Shown: positions 12,101 to 20,194, counted from the first letter of the stretch. The stretch is 64,000 nucleotides of DNA from Ashinkailepas kermadecensis (GCA_034440615.1 JAOTOM010004300.1:1-64000); one strand, 5' to 3'. Notes: a model not told the origin generated them from the sequence alone. Translations and numbers: made by a program.

Positions 12101-15100
12101 TCTCCGTAGTGTTTTGTAATACGGCTTCTTGGTTGAGTTCCTGATAATCAGGGTGCCCAGCTCTACCAGTATGCTCGTTTTCACGATGTTCCACCGGTAA
12201 GAATCGAATATCAATCTAGCTTGACGTACAGATTGATATTCGTTTCGTGCGTATTATAATTGCTGCATATTCGCACGGGAGGAAGTTTTGACCGGAATAA
12301 TCCAGCTGTTTATGAACGCCCCTCTTAGCTTTTATGTTCATGATGATCAGTGCATCTAGTCCTATCTGTGGACCAATTTTGACGTACCCTGCTTCTGGGC
12401 TGGTGTAGCTTTTGCTCCACTGGTGGAGGTTGGTGGAGGACAAATCTCCACCGGATTTGCGACGGGAACGACCAGTGGAGGTTTGTGGAGGTTAGTGGAG
12501 CCACGGGAACAGACCCAGGGTCCAATTGTAATTTTTCAGTTGAGCTCAATCACGGCGCACTTGCGCCATATATTTGCGCGTAAACAACGTCCTCCATCAT
12601 ATGAATCTCATCTTCATGCATCAACTGAATACCAAGATCATCCTTCGCAAAGGAAATATGAAATTACTACTACAACTATGAACAATAATCGAAGTCACAG
12701 ATGCAGACCACGAAACATGTTTTTTAGGCCTTTGATCTACGTCATTCGGCCTAAGGGAAGATGTTTCTTTACCGGCCGGATCCGCCGCAATTCCCGTGCC
12801 CAGACGTACCGCTGTTCTCCGGAGCCGACTAAAATCCTAGTCGAGCCCGATCGACGAGGTCGGGCAAGTTGAGATGAGGAAAAGTCAGCACCGGGTAGAG
12901 AAGCGCCTCGGGCCGAGGGAGCCCGGCGGGTCCAGACACGAGATTATATGCTGTACGTTAAGAAGGCAGGCCAAACCGCAAAACAGGGGAGACGATGCCT
13001 AGTGTTCAACCGAGAGGGAAGAGAGATTGCCTGGCTCATCCCATAGACGAAAATAACATTTGTGCTTCCCGCAGTCTCTGAGGACACATACATTGCCAGA
13101 AATAAAGACAAATTCGGGACTTTGTATTACAAGGCATACCATGCACATTGTGCGACCATCTGGACAAACATTCGAAGAGCAATTTGACCAATTTATAATA
13201 CAGCGCCAAACGCTTCCTTTTTGTCGCGGAATTCACACCGCTGTCAGCTGATTTCTCCACCAAGCTCCACCGGTCGTTCCCGTGGGCCAGTCTCAACTAT
13301 CCTCAACTAGCCTCCACTGAGTTCCTTCTGGTGGAGTCACGGGAACAGACCCATGGGGTCTGTTCTCGTGGCTCCACGGGAACAGACCCATGGACCCATC
13401 GAAACCCATAGCGTTTCGATTATGAAGAATCATGGAATGGTATGTCTTCAACCCTGTTTCTGCTTCAAATTAGCCAGAGCAGTCCTTGTCATGATGCAGT
13501 ATTTAGAAGGTGACAAAAACAACCATATTTGTTCCGGATATTTTAGTTATTTGGTGACAAGTGTATGGTATCGGAGCTGCGTTTTTGTTTTGCATGCTAT
13601 CAAAATGTCGATCACCATGCTGCTCCAATCGCTGGAGTCCAGTATGGCCCCAGAATAGTCACATGGCCGATACCTATGGGTGCTGTTTTGCAAAGGTGAG
13701 CGCGCCGCTGAATTTTGGTACTTGCGCCCGCGCCCCTGCGCCGGCGGCGATGCCCACCTGCGCCCGCGCCGCTGCGCCGATATTTTTGCCCCCTGCAGTT
13801 GCGCCCCGCGCCGCTGCGCCGCGCGCCGCTATTAATTAAGTATGCCTATACAAAAACTATTTGCAGTGCCAAAGTTTCTACCTATATAGCCCCCAAAAAA
13901 TCAATTTTAGGCTATAAAAAGTCATTTTTATTGAAAATACAGCTCATAATTGGCATCACAGTTACCTATATTCACATTCAAGATTAAACTATGGCCCATG
14001 AGCTACATTGCTCGGCGGCGGTAAATTTAGCCAGATTGGCCCCGCCCACTGAGTCCGAGTTTCTGTCTCTACTCATCCTTCTACTCAATGTCCTCCTCCT
14101 CCTTGTCCTCCATGTTAGGCTCCAAGTACTTGTACCCCATAAGCTTCAGGTTGCCGCGGAGGAAGACCAGCTGCTCAAAGTTGCAGGCCGTCAGGGAGGC
14201 CCTTTTGGGCCTGAAGATGTCCCCGGCGACGATGAACAGCCTCTCCACTGCAGCAGAGCTGGGGAGGGCAGTGTTGTATTTAATGAACATGTCCACCCAG
14301 ACCTCCCTGTGCTCCATGGGGAACATCTTGATGGTCAGGGGGTCCTCATTGTGAGCCCGCTTCCAGGACCGCATGGCGTTGTTAAGGACCTCATCCAGGT
14401 CCTGCCTCCCCTCCTCAGGAGCGTCCTCATCGTCCATGAGTAGGTCGACAATGTCCTGGCGTCTGGGCTGTGAGGGGCCAGCCTCTTCCTCTGCCACCTG
14501 AGTAGAAAATAAAGAAATACTAGATATTAAATTTACTAAATGACTGAGGGGCCAGCCTCTTCCTCTGCCACCTGAGTAGAATAAAGAAATACTGAATATT
14601 AAATTTACTAAATTAAACTCGAATTTTATTTACATTGTCATACACCATGTTACTACTTTCAATATCAAATAAACTGCCCACCTGTGACTTCATGAGTGTT
14701 TTGAGCTCCATGACGATCCTAGTTTTAGTAATGTATATAGAACTTTACAGGTAGTTACTTTTACTAATGTATATGGTTAGTATAATTACTTATAATACTA
14801 CACGTAACAGGTAGTCAGGTACATATGTGTTTGCCGCGTCGGATTCTTAGGTCGTCTTTTATCGCTCGCTAAAGCTGGGCAGCGGCGCGGACAGTGGCGC
14901 GGATTTTTTACTTGCGCCGCGCGCCGTCGCGCCGGTTTTTTTAGAATTCGCGCCGGCGCCGCTGCGCCGCCGGTTTTTAAGGTGCGCCGCCGGCGCAGCG
15001 GCGCAGCGGCGCAATTTGCGTGCGCCGTGCCCACGTTTGCTGTTTTGTATGCTTTTGAGGGTAAGTTTCCTCCTCAGTGTTCGCTTTGCCCCCCCTCCCA

Positions 15101-18100
15101 TTAATTTCAACTTTTAGCATGGGATCCTGTGGAGTATGCCTTCCCCCCTCCCACCCCCAGTCCATTTGGCCACGCCCATTACCTTCTTGTGTTGTGCCCC
15201 ACCAATCATCGTCCGGTATCAGTACCGCTTGTGTTTTTTACGGAAGCGATGAACTAGTGACGTTATGTGTCTGTATTCGGTGTGTTTTTTTTTCAGATTC
15301 GAGTACCAACAGCAGCCGGCAGGCGTTCTAGAGGAATCGGTGCGAGATCTGCGGCGCGACATCTCCGACTTTTTCTGGCAGTACAAAGATACCTCCGACT
15401 ATGTTGAACACCTGTACAGCACTGCCAAGGCGCATAGTGCAGGTAGAACTGACGCAGTTTTCAGAAAAAAAAGATGCTCTTAAATAGCATGTAGTTGATA
15501 ATAGGTCATTGTTCTGTGTTGTACAGTTTGTTTGCGCCCAACGTTCCTTGTGATTCGGTTTGTTTGCGCCCACGGTCCGGTGTTGAGATGGTTCCTTGTG
15601 ATTCGGTTTGTTTGCGCCCACGGTCCGGTGTTGAGATGGTTCCTTGTGATTCGGTTTGGTTGTGTCCGGTGTTGGTAGTGTCCCTTCTGATTCGGTTTGT
15701 TCGGTCGCCGACGGTCCGGTGTTCATGATGCCGTTAGTTTGTTTTTGACATGTAGATTAGTGTCGAGGTTACTTGTGATGGTCAAGATAGTGGTGTTCTA
15801 GATTGAGAATATACGCGTTGCATGCGGTATGACTTGAAGGAACCAAAGCTCTTCAAATAATTGTATTGAAATAGCATAACCAGTGGTAGTACTTGGAACG
15901 ACTGCTCTTCGGCATCCTTTGAGAGGTCCATAGCAACTGAGATAATCTAGTGTATCAAGGTGTTCCGCCGATCCCTCTTGGGGAGCAATAGTACCTTAAC
16001 TCAGCGGGCTTTGGAATCATTACCCCTTGGGTGCGCAGATGGATATATAACCAATGGACGAACTTCGGTTCTTTGATGGTAGTGCTAGACAAGGTTTTGC
16101 ATCCGACCAGGTGTTGGTTTTGACCTCTCGGTCGATGCCAAACGTGTAGTGACTCACGAAGTGACATATTGCTCTGATGCTCCAGCGCCCACATCCCCGG
16201 ATGGCCAACACAATTATCGTACTGTTCCACGTGGCCTTACCAATATGTAGTGAGCGCGCTGTTACACTGGATATATGACTTACGGTCACCTGATTGCGAT
16301 AAGGAGGACTTGTAGCAAGCACATTGATCAAATTTAGCGTATTTTATTTGTATTTTTGGGTTTGGCGGGCCTCCAAGCGATTGGCCGCCTCAGAATCGTC
16401 GCGAGTGGTCAGCTGATCAGTGTCCGCCTTACCGGCCGGCCGGTGTGCGCCTCTGCTGTCGGCAGGGGCGCTGGCCAGTCTGCAGGACGAGACGAACCTG
16501 GTGGCACGCGCCAGCGTCGTCACAGCCGGTGGACTGGCCGGTCTGCTGGTGGCAGCGCTGCGCAGACGAGGCCTCGTGAAGCGGCTCCTGTACACTGGTG
16601 TTGGCCTGGCCGGTAGGTGGTGCCCGAAACCGCCGCTCCCGGCCTGCCGGTCGTGGTCGGTGGGTGGCGCCTGAATGCGCAGCTCCTCACCTCCCGGCCC
16701 CTTGGGCCGTGACTCGGCTGGTACCTGAGTTCGCCGGTGCCGACCCCGCCTGCCGTGGTCGACCTGGCCAATACGTGCCCCCCGAGTCTGCTGGCCGTGG
16801 TCGGGTTAGTCGTTGGGTCGCGTCCGAGACCGTCGCTCCAGCATCCGTACCGAATTGTCGGTCGTATTCGATGCCTTGTCCCCTATGTACAAGGGCTCGT
16901 CCTCTCCCATTTGTAAATCCTGGATTTGTCCTTGGTACAAGATGTGAGGTGGGAGTTGAATGGATTGCGTTGGGTCGTGGGCACGGTTATCAGCTTTTCC
17001 ATCATCAGCTTACCTGTGCATCTCCAAACGCTCTCTCCTTGTGCTTTGTTTGAATTTGCCCTCTGCTCGCGTTATTGTTGTTATTGGGGTTTAGGGGCGC
17101 ATCAACTGCATGGGTTATACAGCGCCCCCTCTGCTTGCGTGCTGCATCCCACCGAGACCGTCCATGCGTGCATCATGTCAAGACCGTGTTATCCGCCAGT
17201 GCCGACTGCCATCTGCTATCCGAGCCAGACGAAAGTCTACAGCCGCTGGGGCCTGGAAGAGTCAAAAAGATACAGTGTCATCGCCTACAACTTCATGGTC
17301 GGAGGTACGTGATGTTCTTGATGTTGAGGCACTGCCGTCAACCGGCGCATTATGAGCCATTTGGCTTCTGTCGTAGGGAAGTTTCCAGGCGAAGTTTGAC
17401 AGGCGCTGGCGAGGGACCGTATCTGGTACCTGATGCAGGGCCGTGTCGGGTACCTGATGCGGGGCCGTGTCGGGTACGTGATGTGGGGCCGTATCGGTAC
17501 CTGATGTGGGGCCGTAACGGCTACCTGATGCGGGGCCGTATCGGGTACCTGATGCGGGGCCGTAACGGGTACCTGATGCGGGGCCGTATCGGTACCTGAT
17601 GCGGGGCCGTGTCGGGTACCTGATGCGGGACCGTAACGGGTGCCTGATGCGGGGCCGTAACGGGTACCTGATGCGGAGCCATGTCGGGTGCCTGATGCGG
17701 GGCCGTGTCGGGTACCTGATGCGGGGCCGTATCGGGTACCTGATGCGGGGCCGTATCGGTACCTGATGTGGGGCCGTAACGGGTACCTGATGCGGGGCCG
17801 TATCGGTACCTGATGCGGGGCCGTAACGGGTACCTGATGCGGGGCCGTAACGGGTACCTGATGCGGGGCCGTAACGGCTACCTGATGCGGGGCCGTAACG
17901 GCTACCTGATGCGGGGCCGTGTCGGGTACCTGATGCGGGGCCGTAACGGCTACCTGATGCGGGGCCGTAACGGCTACCTGATGCGGGGCCGTAACGGCTA
18001 CCTGATGCGGGGCCGTGTCGGGTACCTGATGCGGGGCCGTAACGGCTACCTGATGCGTGTCGGGTACCTGATGCGGGGCCGTGTCGGGTACCTGATGCGT

Positions 18101-20057
18101 GTCGGGTACCTGATGCGGGGCCGTGTCGGGTACCTGATGCGGGGCCGTAACGGCTACCTGATGCGGGGCCGTAACGGCTACCTGATGCGGGGCCGTAACG
18201 GGTACCTGATGCTGGGCCGTGTCGGGTACCTGATGCGGGGCCGTAACGGCTACCTGATGCGGGGCCGTGTCGGGTACCTGATGCGGGGCCGTAACGGCTA
18301 CCTGATGCGGGGCCGTAACGGCTACCTGATGCTGGGCCGTGTCGGTTACCTGATGTGGGGCCGTAACGGCTACCTGATGCGGGGTCGTGTCGGGTACCTG
18401 ATGCGGGGCCGTATCGGGTACCTGATGCGCGGCCGTATCGGTACCTGATGTGGGGCAGGGGACGAGTGGTCTAGGGGTAAGATGCTCGTCTCGCAATCGA
18501 AAGATTGTCGGTTCGAATCTCACCTGTCGCTACTCTTCGCCCGCGACCAATCGGCGTGAGAGATTGGCGACGCTATATGACTCAACGGTCGACGTGTCGT
18601 AAAACCAATAACCAACCTGATGTAGGGTCGTTACGGCTACCTGATGCGGGGCCGTATCGGGTACCTGATACGGGGTCGTATCGGGTACCTGATGCGGGGC
18701 CGTAACGGATACCTGATGCGGGGCCGTAACGGGTACCTGATGCGGGACCGTGTCGGGTACCTGATGCGGGGCCGTGTCGGGTACCTGATACAGGACCGTA
18801 ACGTGTACCTGATGCGGGGCCGTATCGGGTGCCTGATGCGGGGCCGTAACGTGTACCTGATGCGGGGCCGTATCGGGTGCCTGATGCGGGGCCGTAACGG
18901 GTACCTGATGCGGGGCCGTAAAGTGCCGAGGGCGACAGATGCCTGATCATATGGCGCTCGTACCGACGGATGATATGAATGACCTGGGACGAAAAGTGGT
19001 CGGATAGCCCGAGTATCGCGCCGCTCAATCTCTGGACTCACTGCTGGTACACCATTTCCAATATCTTCTAAATATTTCCTCAGTCCGTTCTTCGATACTT
19101 GTACGGAGTCCACGTTCGCAGTCAAAATGTTGACTGATGTTTTATTGGCAGCTAAGCCCAATAGTGAGCCAACCCCAGCACCGAAGCAGACGTCTCCTGT
19201 GGAGAAGCCGGTTCCCGTGCTGGAGAAGTCTGCGTCTGCTCCCGAGCCAGCCGCGCCGTCCAGAGCAGCGGAGGCACCAGCGCCAGTTGTCCCCAGGGTG
19301 AGTTGCACGTACGGACGTACAGTGCGCCCGTTGTACGGAGACTCCTGCATGTCAGAGGTGCGCCCATTGTTCGGAGACTCCTGCATTTCCGAAGTGCGAT
19401 CATTGGGGCTGGCTGGCCGCCAGTGCAAATGGCCACGATCTTACATCAGTGTGTACAACGAGACGCACGCCTTCATGATTTGCCAAGGGAAGTTATCACA
19501 TGATCACTAGTTATCACGAAACTCCGACTGGCCCCAACTGGAACTTCCGGCGCAGCAGCTCAGCATGCGGCAGCATAACACTTATTAAATCGCGCTCCCA
19601 GTTCCCCACTGCAAGTCAACGGCAGCCTCGAATGATGCTGTCAAAGGTTCCTAGCATAGAAACTGCGCTTTCGTAGTACTTCAACAAGCAGTGGTGCCCG
19701 TGCTCAGTTGACTAGTTAACAGATTTACACCTAATGGCTAATCAGTATTTGTCCCAAGCAGAGCACCTGTGCCCTGGCGCTGCCGGCTGGTCGGGATTGA
19801 GCTCAACAGTAATCCCGCTCCGCTACGGAACATATATTCGACTGACTGGCATCCTCGCTTCTCAGCACCGTGCCTGTCAAGTTGTTCGCCGGTGTATACC
19901 CTGTGTGCGATGTGGCCTTGTAGTGGCTGGCTGGCGGGCGGTACCGTGTCGCCATGTGACCTGGGCGGCGCTGATGCCGCAGGCTGTGGCTGCCGTGGTA
20001 GATGACCCGGGACAGTCGAACCCAGAGGACGCCGACCTCTACACCACACGCGGATGA
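3083..20057 (+). CDS. MICOS complex subunit MIC26/MIC27 (apolipoprotein O family), gene span, six coding exons
   Basis: Exons are 3083-3183, 15297-15442, 16466-16612, 17200-17304, 19152-19297 and 19983-20057. All introns are GT-AG, phases match at every junction, and the total is 720 nt (239 codons plus stop). Family members sit in the mitochondrial inner membrane and help shape cristae junctions within MICOS, where MIC27 binds cardiolipin. Seen here: an N-terminal RPSELPVYDEP motif (family form LVRPSELPIYxxP), a hydrophobic pair of segments at about residues 98-114 and 120-135, a Pro/Ala-rich linker (about 167-215), and the C-terminal signature DPGQSNPEDADLYTTRG, close to the vertebrate ending. 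Length is normal for the family (198-268 aa). Odd point: the model starts at an ATG directly before the conserved motif and lacks the usual hydrophobic leader, so a 5' coding exon may be missing. Whether it is MIC26 or MIC27 is not resolved. Confidence 0.88.
3184..4003. other. MIC27 intron 1, left unique part
   Basis: No gene or recognisable repeat. Short open frames here have no splice context or domain. Confidence 0.5.
5041..5775 (+). repeat. Tandem array of about 134-bp units, left arm
   Basis: About five and a half units, each holding gcgttcataaacagctga, a gaggtcggactcttcagatt block and ctcgatgcactgatcat. Anchors fall near 5066, 5201, 5333, 5466, 5601 and 5737. The array continues at 10661 after the LTR element. 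Confidence 0.8.
5776..6029. repeat. Internal cassette of family T element (target of the LTR insertion)
   Basis: Begins gattattcgggtcaaaact and holds a small inverted repeat around 5836-5872 (atatcaatctgta... and ...tagattgatat). The same cassette appears inverted at 11392-11575 and 12100-12305 and partly at 11263-11345. Confidence 0.65.
6030..6034. repeat. Target site duplication of the LTR retrotransposon, left copy
   Basis: atacg directly before the LTR; the same five bases follow the 3' LTR at 10661-10665. Confidence 0.9.
6035..6309 (+). repeat. 5' LTR
   Basis: 275 bp, TG...CA ends within a 6-bp terminal inverted repeat TGTAGT/ACTACA. GC-rich. Expected to hold promoter and transcript start; no clear TATA box was seen. 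Confidence 0.92.
6340..7095 (+). CDS. Retrotransposon Gag
   Basis: 251 aa. The ATG lies only 30 bp after the 5' LTR. Contains a capsid-like alpha-helical region (retrotrans_gag type, about residues 30-150, with AFAVWLRMPE-like and ADVYLADLQRLAELYGG segments) and one CCHC zinc knuckle, CWTCGAVGHLAAAC, near residue 213-226, expected to bind the element's RNA. It ends with TAA at 7093-7095, 45 bp beyond the slippery site that feeds ribosomes into pol. Confidence 0.88.
   Translation: MPDPDPVETSTGADSVRSSSGGGRFDARLIPDFSGGTDVVEWWTRAEVLCRHHNVDLAAIVPARLSGGAFAVWLRMPEVERRSTRAVRDALYDAFAMDQLAAYDVYAQRRLQPGESADVYLADLQRLAELYGGVPEAALMCAFIAGLPPSVRTTIRAGTRAEALALPSILARVRAVLSDARAGGASPSAEGSTAAAAARRGDGQPRPRPRVRCWTCGAVGHLAAACPWRGGPVSSGNDAGGAPARAPSPVA
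7044..7050 (+). promoter_or_regulatory. Programmed -1 frameshift site GGGAAAC
   Basis: The heptamer fits X XXY YYZ and is in the gag frame (tcG GGA AAC). A one-base slip back puts the ribosome in the pol frame, which is open to 10328. Nine bases later a GC-rich hairpin can form (GGCGC 7060-7064 with GCGCC 7075-7079). Right sequence, right phase and right spacing; not tested. Confidence 0.85.
7050..10328 (+). CDS. Retrotransposon Pol (protease, reverse transcriptase, RNase H, integrase)
   Basis: The frame is open from an in-frame ATG at 6978, but the expected entry is by frameshift at 7050. Domains in order: aspartic protease (LVDTGC, about nt 7147); reverse transcriptase with VVDLRKAYLQL and the YVDD active site (about nt 8155); RNase H with GWTDAS, RTDSATV and SADNPADE; integrase with an HHxxxH...CDVC zinc-binding site and the DD35E triad (LAIDVTH, LADNATAF, GIVERHH); then a GPY/F-like module and an acidic tail of about 120 aa. 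The position that is Glu in most RNase H proteins of this group reads Lys here (NMSKLDA), which may weaken strand processing. A short GxxLADGPRGT duplication lies between protease and RT. No stop or frameshift otherwise. Confidence 0.9.
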   Translation, partial: RCRGRASASAVSCGVSALPVVQMRVNGLWRHALVDTGCTDVLVSRECCTGRCDTARRAQLRTVNGGMLQCVGTAAVTIEYGGKRVTFDALVVPGKPLGVDVVCGMSGVVALGGVTVRAGGVTLCTDGGSVATGNGLGAGSLADGPRGTGSQVAGGADAGALADGPRGTAEDMRVDAADFVARFDARPRRWTVAWKWAGDGAGPERLTNRVAQYSVPTVARAAYEAELDLWIREGWLVPYDVTVDGPARSLIPLMAVQQPHQHKVRPVLDYRELNTYIAAHTADADVCCAQLRRWRRHGDRVAVVDLRKAYLQLLVERRLWPYQTVEFRGRRYGLTRVGFGLNIAPLMMKAVVQAVLRRDADMVRGVLPYVDDLLVDESVVSAERVVEHFSQYGLECKPPVRVRDGARLLGLRVSAGETGDGDLRWRRDGAPAAPPAVLTRRAVFAWCGQMVSHVPVAGWLRPAAAWLKRRAKTLSVGWDDQITDETFAGQVSQVAERLRTADPARGTWCVADGPMTGWTDASSLATGVVLADAGTGAVIEDACWLRPESQAATHINMSKLDAALSGINLAIAWGVTTIDLRTDSATVRKWLDDALSGRTRLRTKAHGEMLIRRRVDVIRQLVDEFRLTMSVRLVRSADNPADELTRVPREWLRAVATGNEGEDLGVAAPARVVDARESADPAQIRAVHHSVGHPGVRRTLWHARRTCEGRVSRAVVREVVTTCDVCQSIDPAPVRWRHGHLQVPRCWHRLAIDVTHVRRVAYLTVIDCGPSRYAVWQRLSAETTDRVVDALASLFLRFGAPEEVLADNATAFHARQMAAFMARWQVGLRFRGAYEAGGNGIVERHHRTVKVMVARQGCPVQVAVHRYNTTPSDTAVPSSAPLTCLMREPGHDLPVDMTCVPDGPVPAPRLRAGTLRQGEPVWIRRRGITPCMDVSRPGVVTRVLEPPLVEVDGIPWHTRNVRRRYPRQQTAEDGSDAEATEEEAPLAEPAGVLPPTPMPRRRTVPPVPDGSPEQMTSNRVVPEVWSPGPLAVPAHESTAVTFSDLDATTGGDSDGDFVPDETVSSDDECWRGAPRRSERLAAGQYERPGDHV
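10386..10660 (+). repeat. 3' LTR
   Basis: I saw no difference from the 5' LTR. Preceded by the purine-rich tract caggggg tgg at 10376-10385, the probable polypurine tract priming plus-strand DNA. Confidence 0.92.
10661..11262 (+). repeat. Tandem array of 134-bp units, continuation after the LTR element
   Basis: Starts with the second atacg target copy and then carries about four and a half further units in the same orientation as 5041-5775. Confidence 0.8.
11263..11575. repeat. Centre of a large imperfect palindrome with a GTAT microsatellite
   Basis: 11263-11345 holds a partial cassette in plus orientation, 11354-11379 is (gtat)n, and 11392-11575 is the same cassette inverted. Arrays to the left read plus and those to the right read minus, so this is the axis of an inverted duplication of roughly 1 kb per arm. 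Confidence 0.75.
11576..12395 (-). repeat. Inverted arm: tandem 134-bp units and cassette
   Basis: About four units in minus orientation (agctgtttatgaacgcccct at about 11569, 11703, 11835, 11970 and 12304) with an inverted cassette at 12100-12305. Confidence 0.78.
13357..13388. mobile_element. 32-bp minimal TIR-TIR palindrome of family T
   Basis: Consists only of two facing family-T termini (GGTCTGTTCTCGTGG and CCACGGGAACAGACC, overlapping at the centre), flanked by perfect catgg direct repeats at 13352-13356 and 13389-13393. It looks like an element with all internal sequence deleted. Confidence 0.7.
13394..13690. other. MIC27 intron 1 between transposons
   Basis: No gene or repeat recognised. 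Confidence 0.5.
13691..15039 (-). mobile_element. hAT DNA transposon, internally deleted
   Basis: Ends CAAAGGTGAGC and (inverse) CAAACGTGGGC; perfect 8-bp target duplication ctgttttg at 13683-13690 and 15040-15047, as expected for hAT. Both subterminal regions (13700-13840 and 14870-15020) are packed with gcgccgctgcgcc-type direct and inverted copies, as in hAT subterminal transposase-binding arrays. It carries only the C-terminal part of a transposase. Confidence 0.88.
14081..14497 (-). pseudogene. hAT transposase C-terminal fragment (hATC dimerisation domain)
   Basis: 138-aa frame. The segment SSAAVERLFIVAGDIF followed by RPKRASLTACNFEQLVFLRG is the conserved hAT C-terminal dimerisation block. 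The DDE catalytic core and BED zinc finger expected upstream are absent, so the copy cannot move by itself. It ends with an acidic tail. Confidence 0.85.
15297..15442 (+). CDS. MIC27 coding exon 2
   Basis: Acceptor is a T-run plus cag ending at 15296; donor is gtagaa. Phase 2 in, phase 1 out. Encodes residues 34-82, beginning FEYQQQPAGVLEESVR, the helical stretch that follows the PVYDEP motif in the family. Confidence 0.85.
15443..16465. other. MIC27 intron 2
   Basis: Holds a 48-bp minisatellite (next entry). The rest, 15730-16465, shows no gene or known repeat. Confidence 0.6.
15543..15720. repeat. 48-bp tandem repeat, about 3.5 units
   Basis: Units start with gttccttgtgattcggtttg at 15543, 15591 and 15639, with a decayed fourth unit. 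Confidence 0.85.
16466..16612 (+). CDS. MIC27 coding exon 3 (first membrane segment)
   Basis: Acceptor ctgctgtcggcag, donor gtaggt; phase 1 in and out. Encodes residues 83-131 including VVTAGGLAGLLVAALRRRG, which matches the family's glycine-rich membrane segment followed by basic residues. Confidence 0.88.
16613..17199. other. MIC27 intron 3
   Basis: No gene. 17072-17125 (ttattggggtttaggggcgc... ending tacagcgcc) matches a short dispersed motif also present at 39040-39095 and 46664-46722. Confidence 0.5.
17200..17304 (+). CDS. MIC27 coding exon 4
   Basis: Acceptor atccgccag, donor gtacgt; phase 1 in and out. Encodes residues 132-166, starting VPTAICYPSQTKVYSRWG, which corresponds to the family's ATVCYPxQ segment after the second hydrophobic stretch. 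Confidence 0.85.
17405..18455. repeat. 24-bp minisatellite, first block
   Basis: More than 40 copies of ggtacctgatgcggggccgt plus aacg or gtcg variants. Because the unit is a multiple of three and lacks stops in several frames, it produces long spurious open frames on both strands. It lies in MIC27 intron 4. Confidence 0.92.
18456..18614 (+). mobile_element. tRNA-derived SINE, copy 1
   Basis: Head resembles a tRNA: A box tggtctaggggt and B box ggttcgaatc. Body is gctactcttcgcccgcgacc onward, tail aaaaccaataaccaacc. Inserted in the 24-bp array, duplicating acctgatgtgggg (18443-18455, second copy 18615-18627 with one mismatch). Confidence 0.85.
18615..18930. repeat. 24-bp minisatellite, second block
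   Basis: Continuation of the same array after the SINE, about 13 units with more sequence variation (acgtg, atcgggtg variants). Confidence 0.9.
19152..19297 (+). CDS. MIC27 coding exon 5 (Pro/Ala/Glu linker)
   Basis: Acceptor gttttattggcag, donor gtgagt; phase 1 in, phase 0 out. Encodes a low-complexity linker rich in Pro, Ala, Glu and Lys, as in the variable region before the C-terminal signature of this family. Confidence 0.8.
19298..19982. other. MIC27 intron 5
   Basis: No gene; a short imperfect duplication (cggagactcctgcat at 19337 and 19373) is the only structure seen. Confidence 0.5.
19983..20057 (+). CDS. MIC27 coding exon 6 with stop
   Basis: Acceptor gatgccgcag, phase 0. Encodes AVAAVVDDPGQSNPEDADLY and four further residues, then TGA. 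The ending is the diagnostic C-terminus of APOO/APOOL proteins. Confidence 0.88.
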   Translation, partial: AVAAVVDDPGQSNPEDADLYTTRG

Positions 20058-20174
20058 GCACCCCAGCTGTCCGCCTGCCGTGTGCGCGTGAGTGTGTGCA
20101 ACGATAGATGGCCGTGACTGTCCAGCCCCCTGCCCGCCGGCGCAGGTTCCGGCAGACGTGTCTTCGGTGTTGAT

Positions 20175-20180
20175 AATAAA
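20175..20180 (+). terminator. Poly(A) signal of MIC27
   Basis: AATAAA lies 118 bp after the MIC27 stop codon. It is the only such hexamer close to the stop and gives a short 3' UTR. Confidence 0.7.
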
Positions 20181-20188
20181 AATACAAG

Positions 20189-20194
20189 TTTATT
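20189..20194 (-). terminator. Poly(A) signal of the LANCL3-like gene
   Basis: TTTATT on the plus strand reads AATAAA on the minus strand, 565 nt past the LANCL3 stop. It faces the MIC27 signal with 8 bp between them, so the two mature 3' ends should overlap by a few tens of bases. Confidence 0.6.

Larger units (their letters stand above)
4133..12515. mobile_element. Inner TIR transposon of the same family, opposite orientation, about 3.75 kb without the LTR element
   Basis: Starts GGTCTGTTCCCGTGGCTCC at 4133 and ends with its exact inverse at 12515. The 5-bp target duplication caggg is present at 4128-4132 and 12516-12520, inside the outer element. Its left 820 bp is the inverse of the outer element's right end (shared features: the gcgccgtgattgagctcaac block, the region at 4390-4440 and the subterminal ccacgggaacgacc repeats), and its right 130 bp is the inverse of the outer left end. 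Between them lie tandem arrays, a palindrome and the LTR retrotransposon. No transposase frame was found. Confidence 0.78.
4004..13351. mobile_element. Outer TIR transposon (family T), interrupted by an inverted copy of itself
   Basis: The left end at 4004 and right end ending at 13351 carry inverted GGTCTGTTCCCGTGG termini (one mismatch on the right). Flanks are tatgg and catgg, a 5-bp target duplication with one mismatch. Without the inner insertion the element would be about 965 bp: a 125-bp left end (4004-4132) joined to an 836-bp right end (12516-13351). It encodes no transposase and is non-autonomous. Superfamily is uncertain; a 5-bp duplication is unusual among TIR transposons. Confidence 0.75.

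Noticed and set aside
17285..18523. 412-aa open frame on the minus strand
   Set aside because: It is the 24-bp minisatellite read through; the unit length is a multiple of three and the frame has no non-repeat domain.
18456..18530. Functional tRNA gene
   Set aside because: A and B boxes are present, but the acceptor and anticodon stems do not close and the same sequence recurs four times with a SINE body and target duplications.
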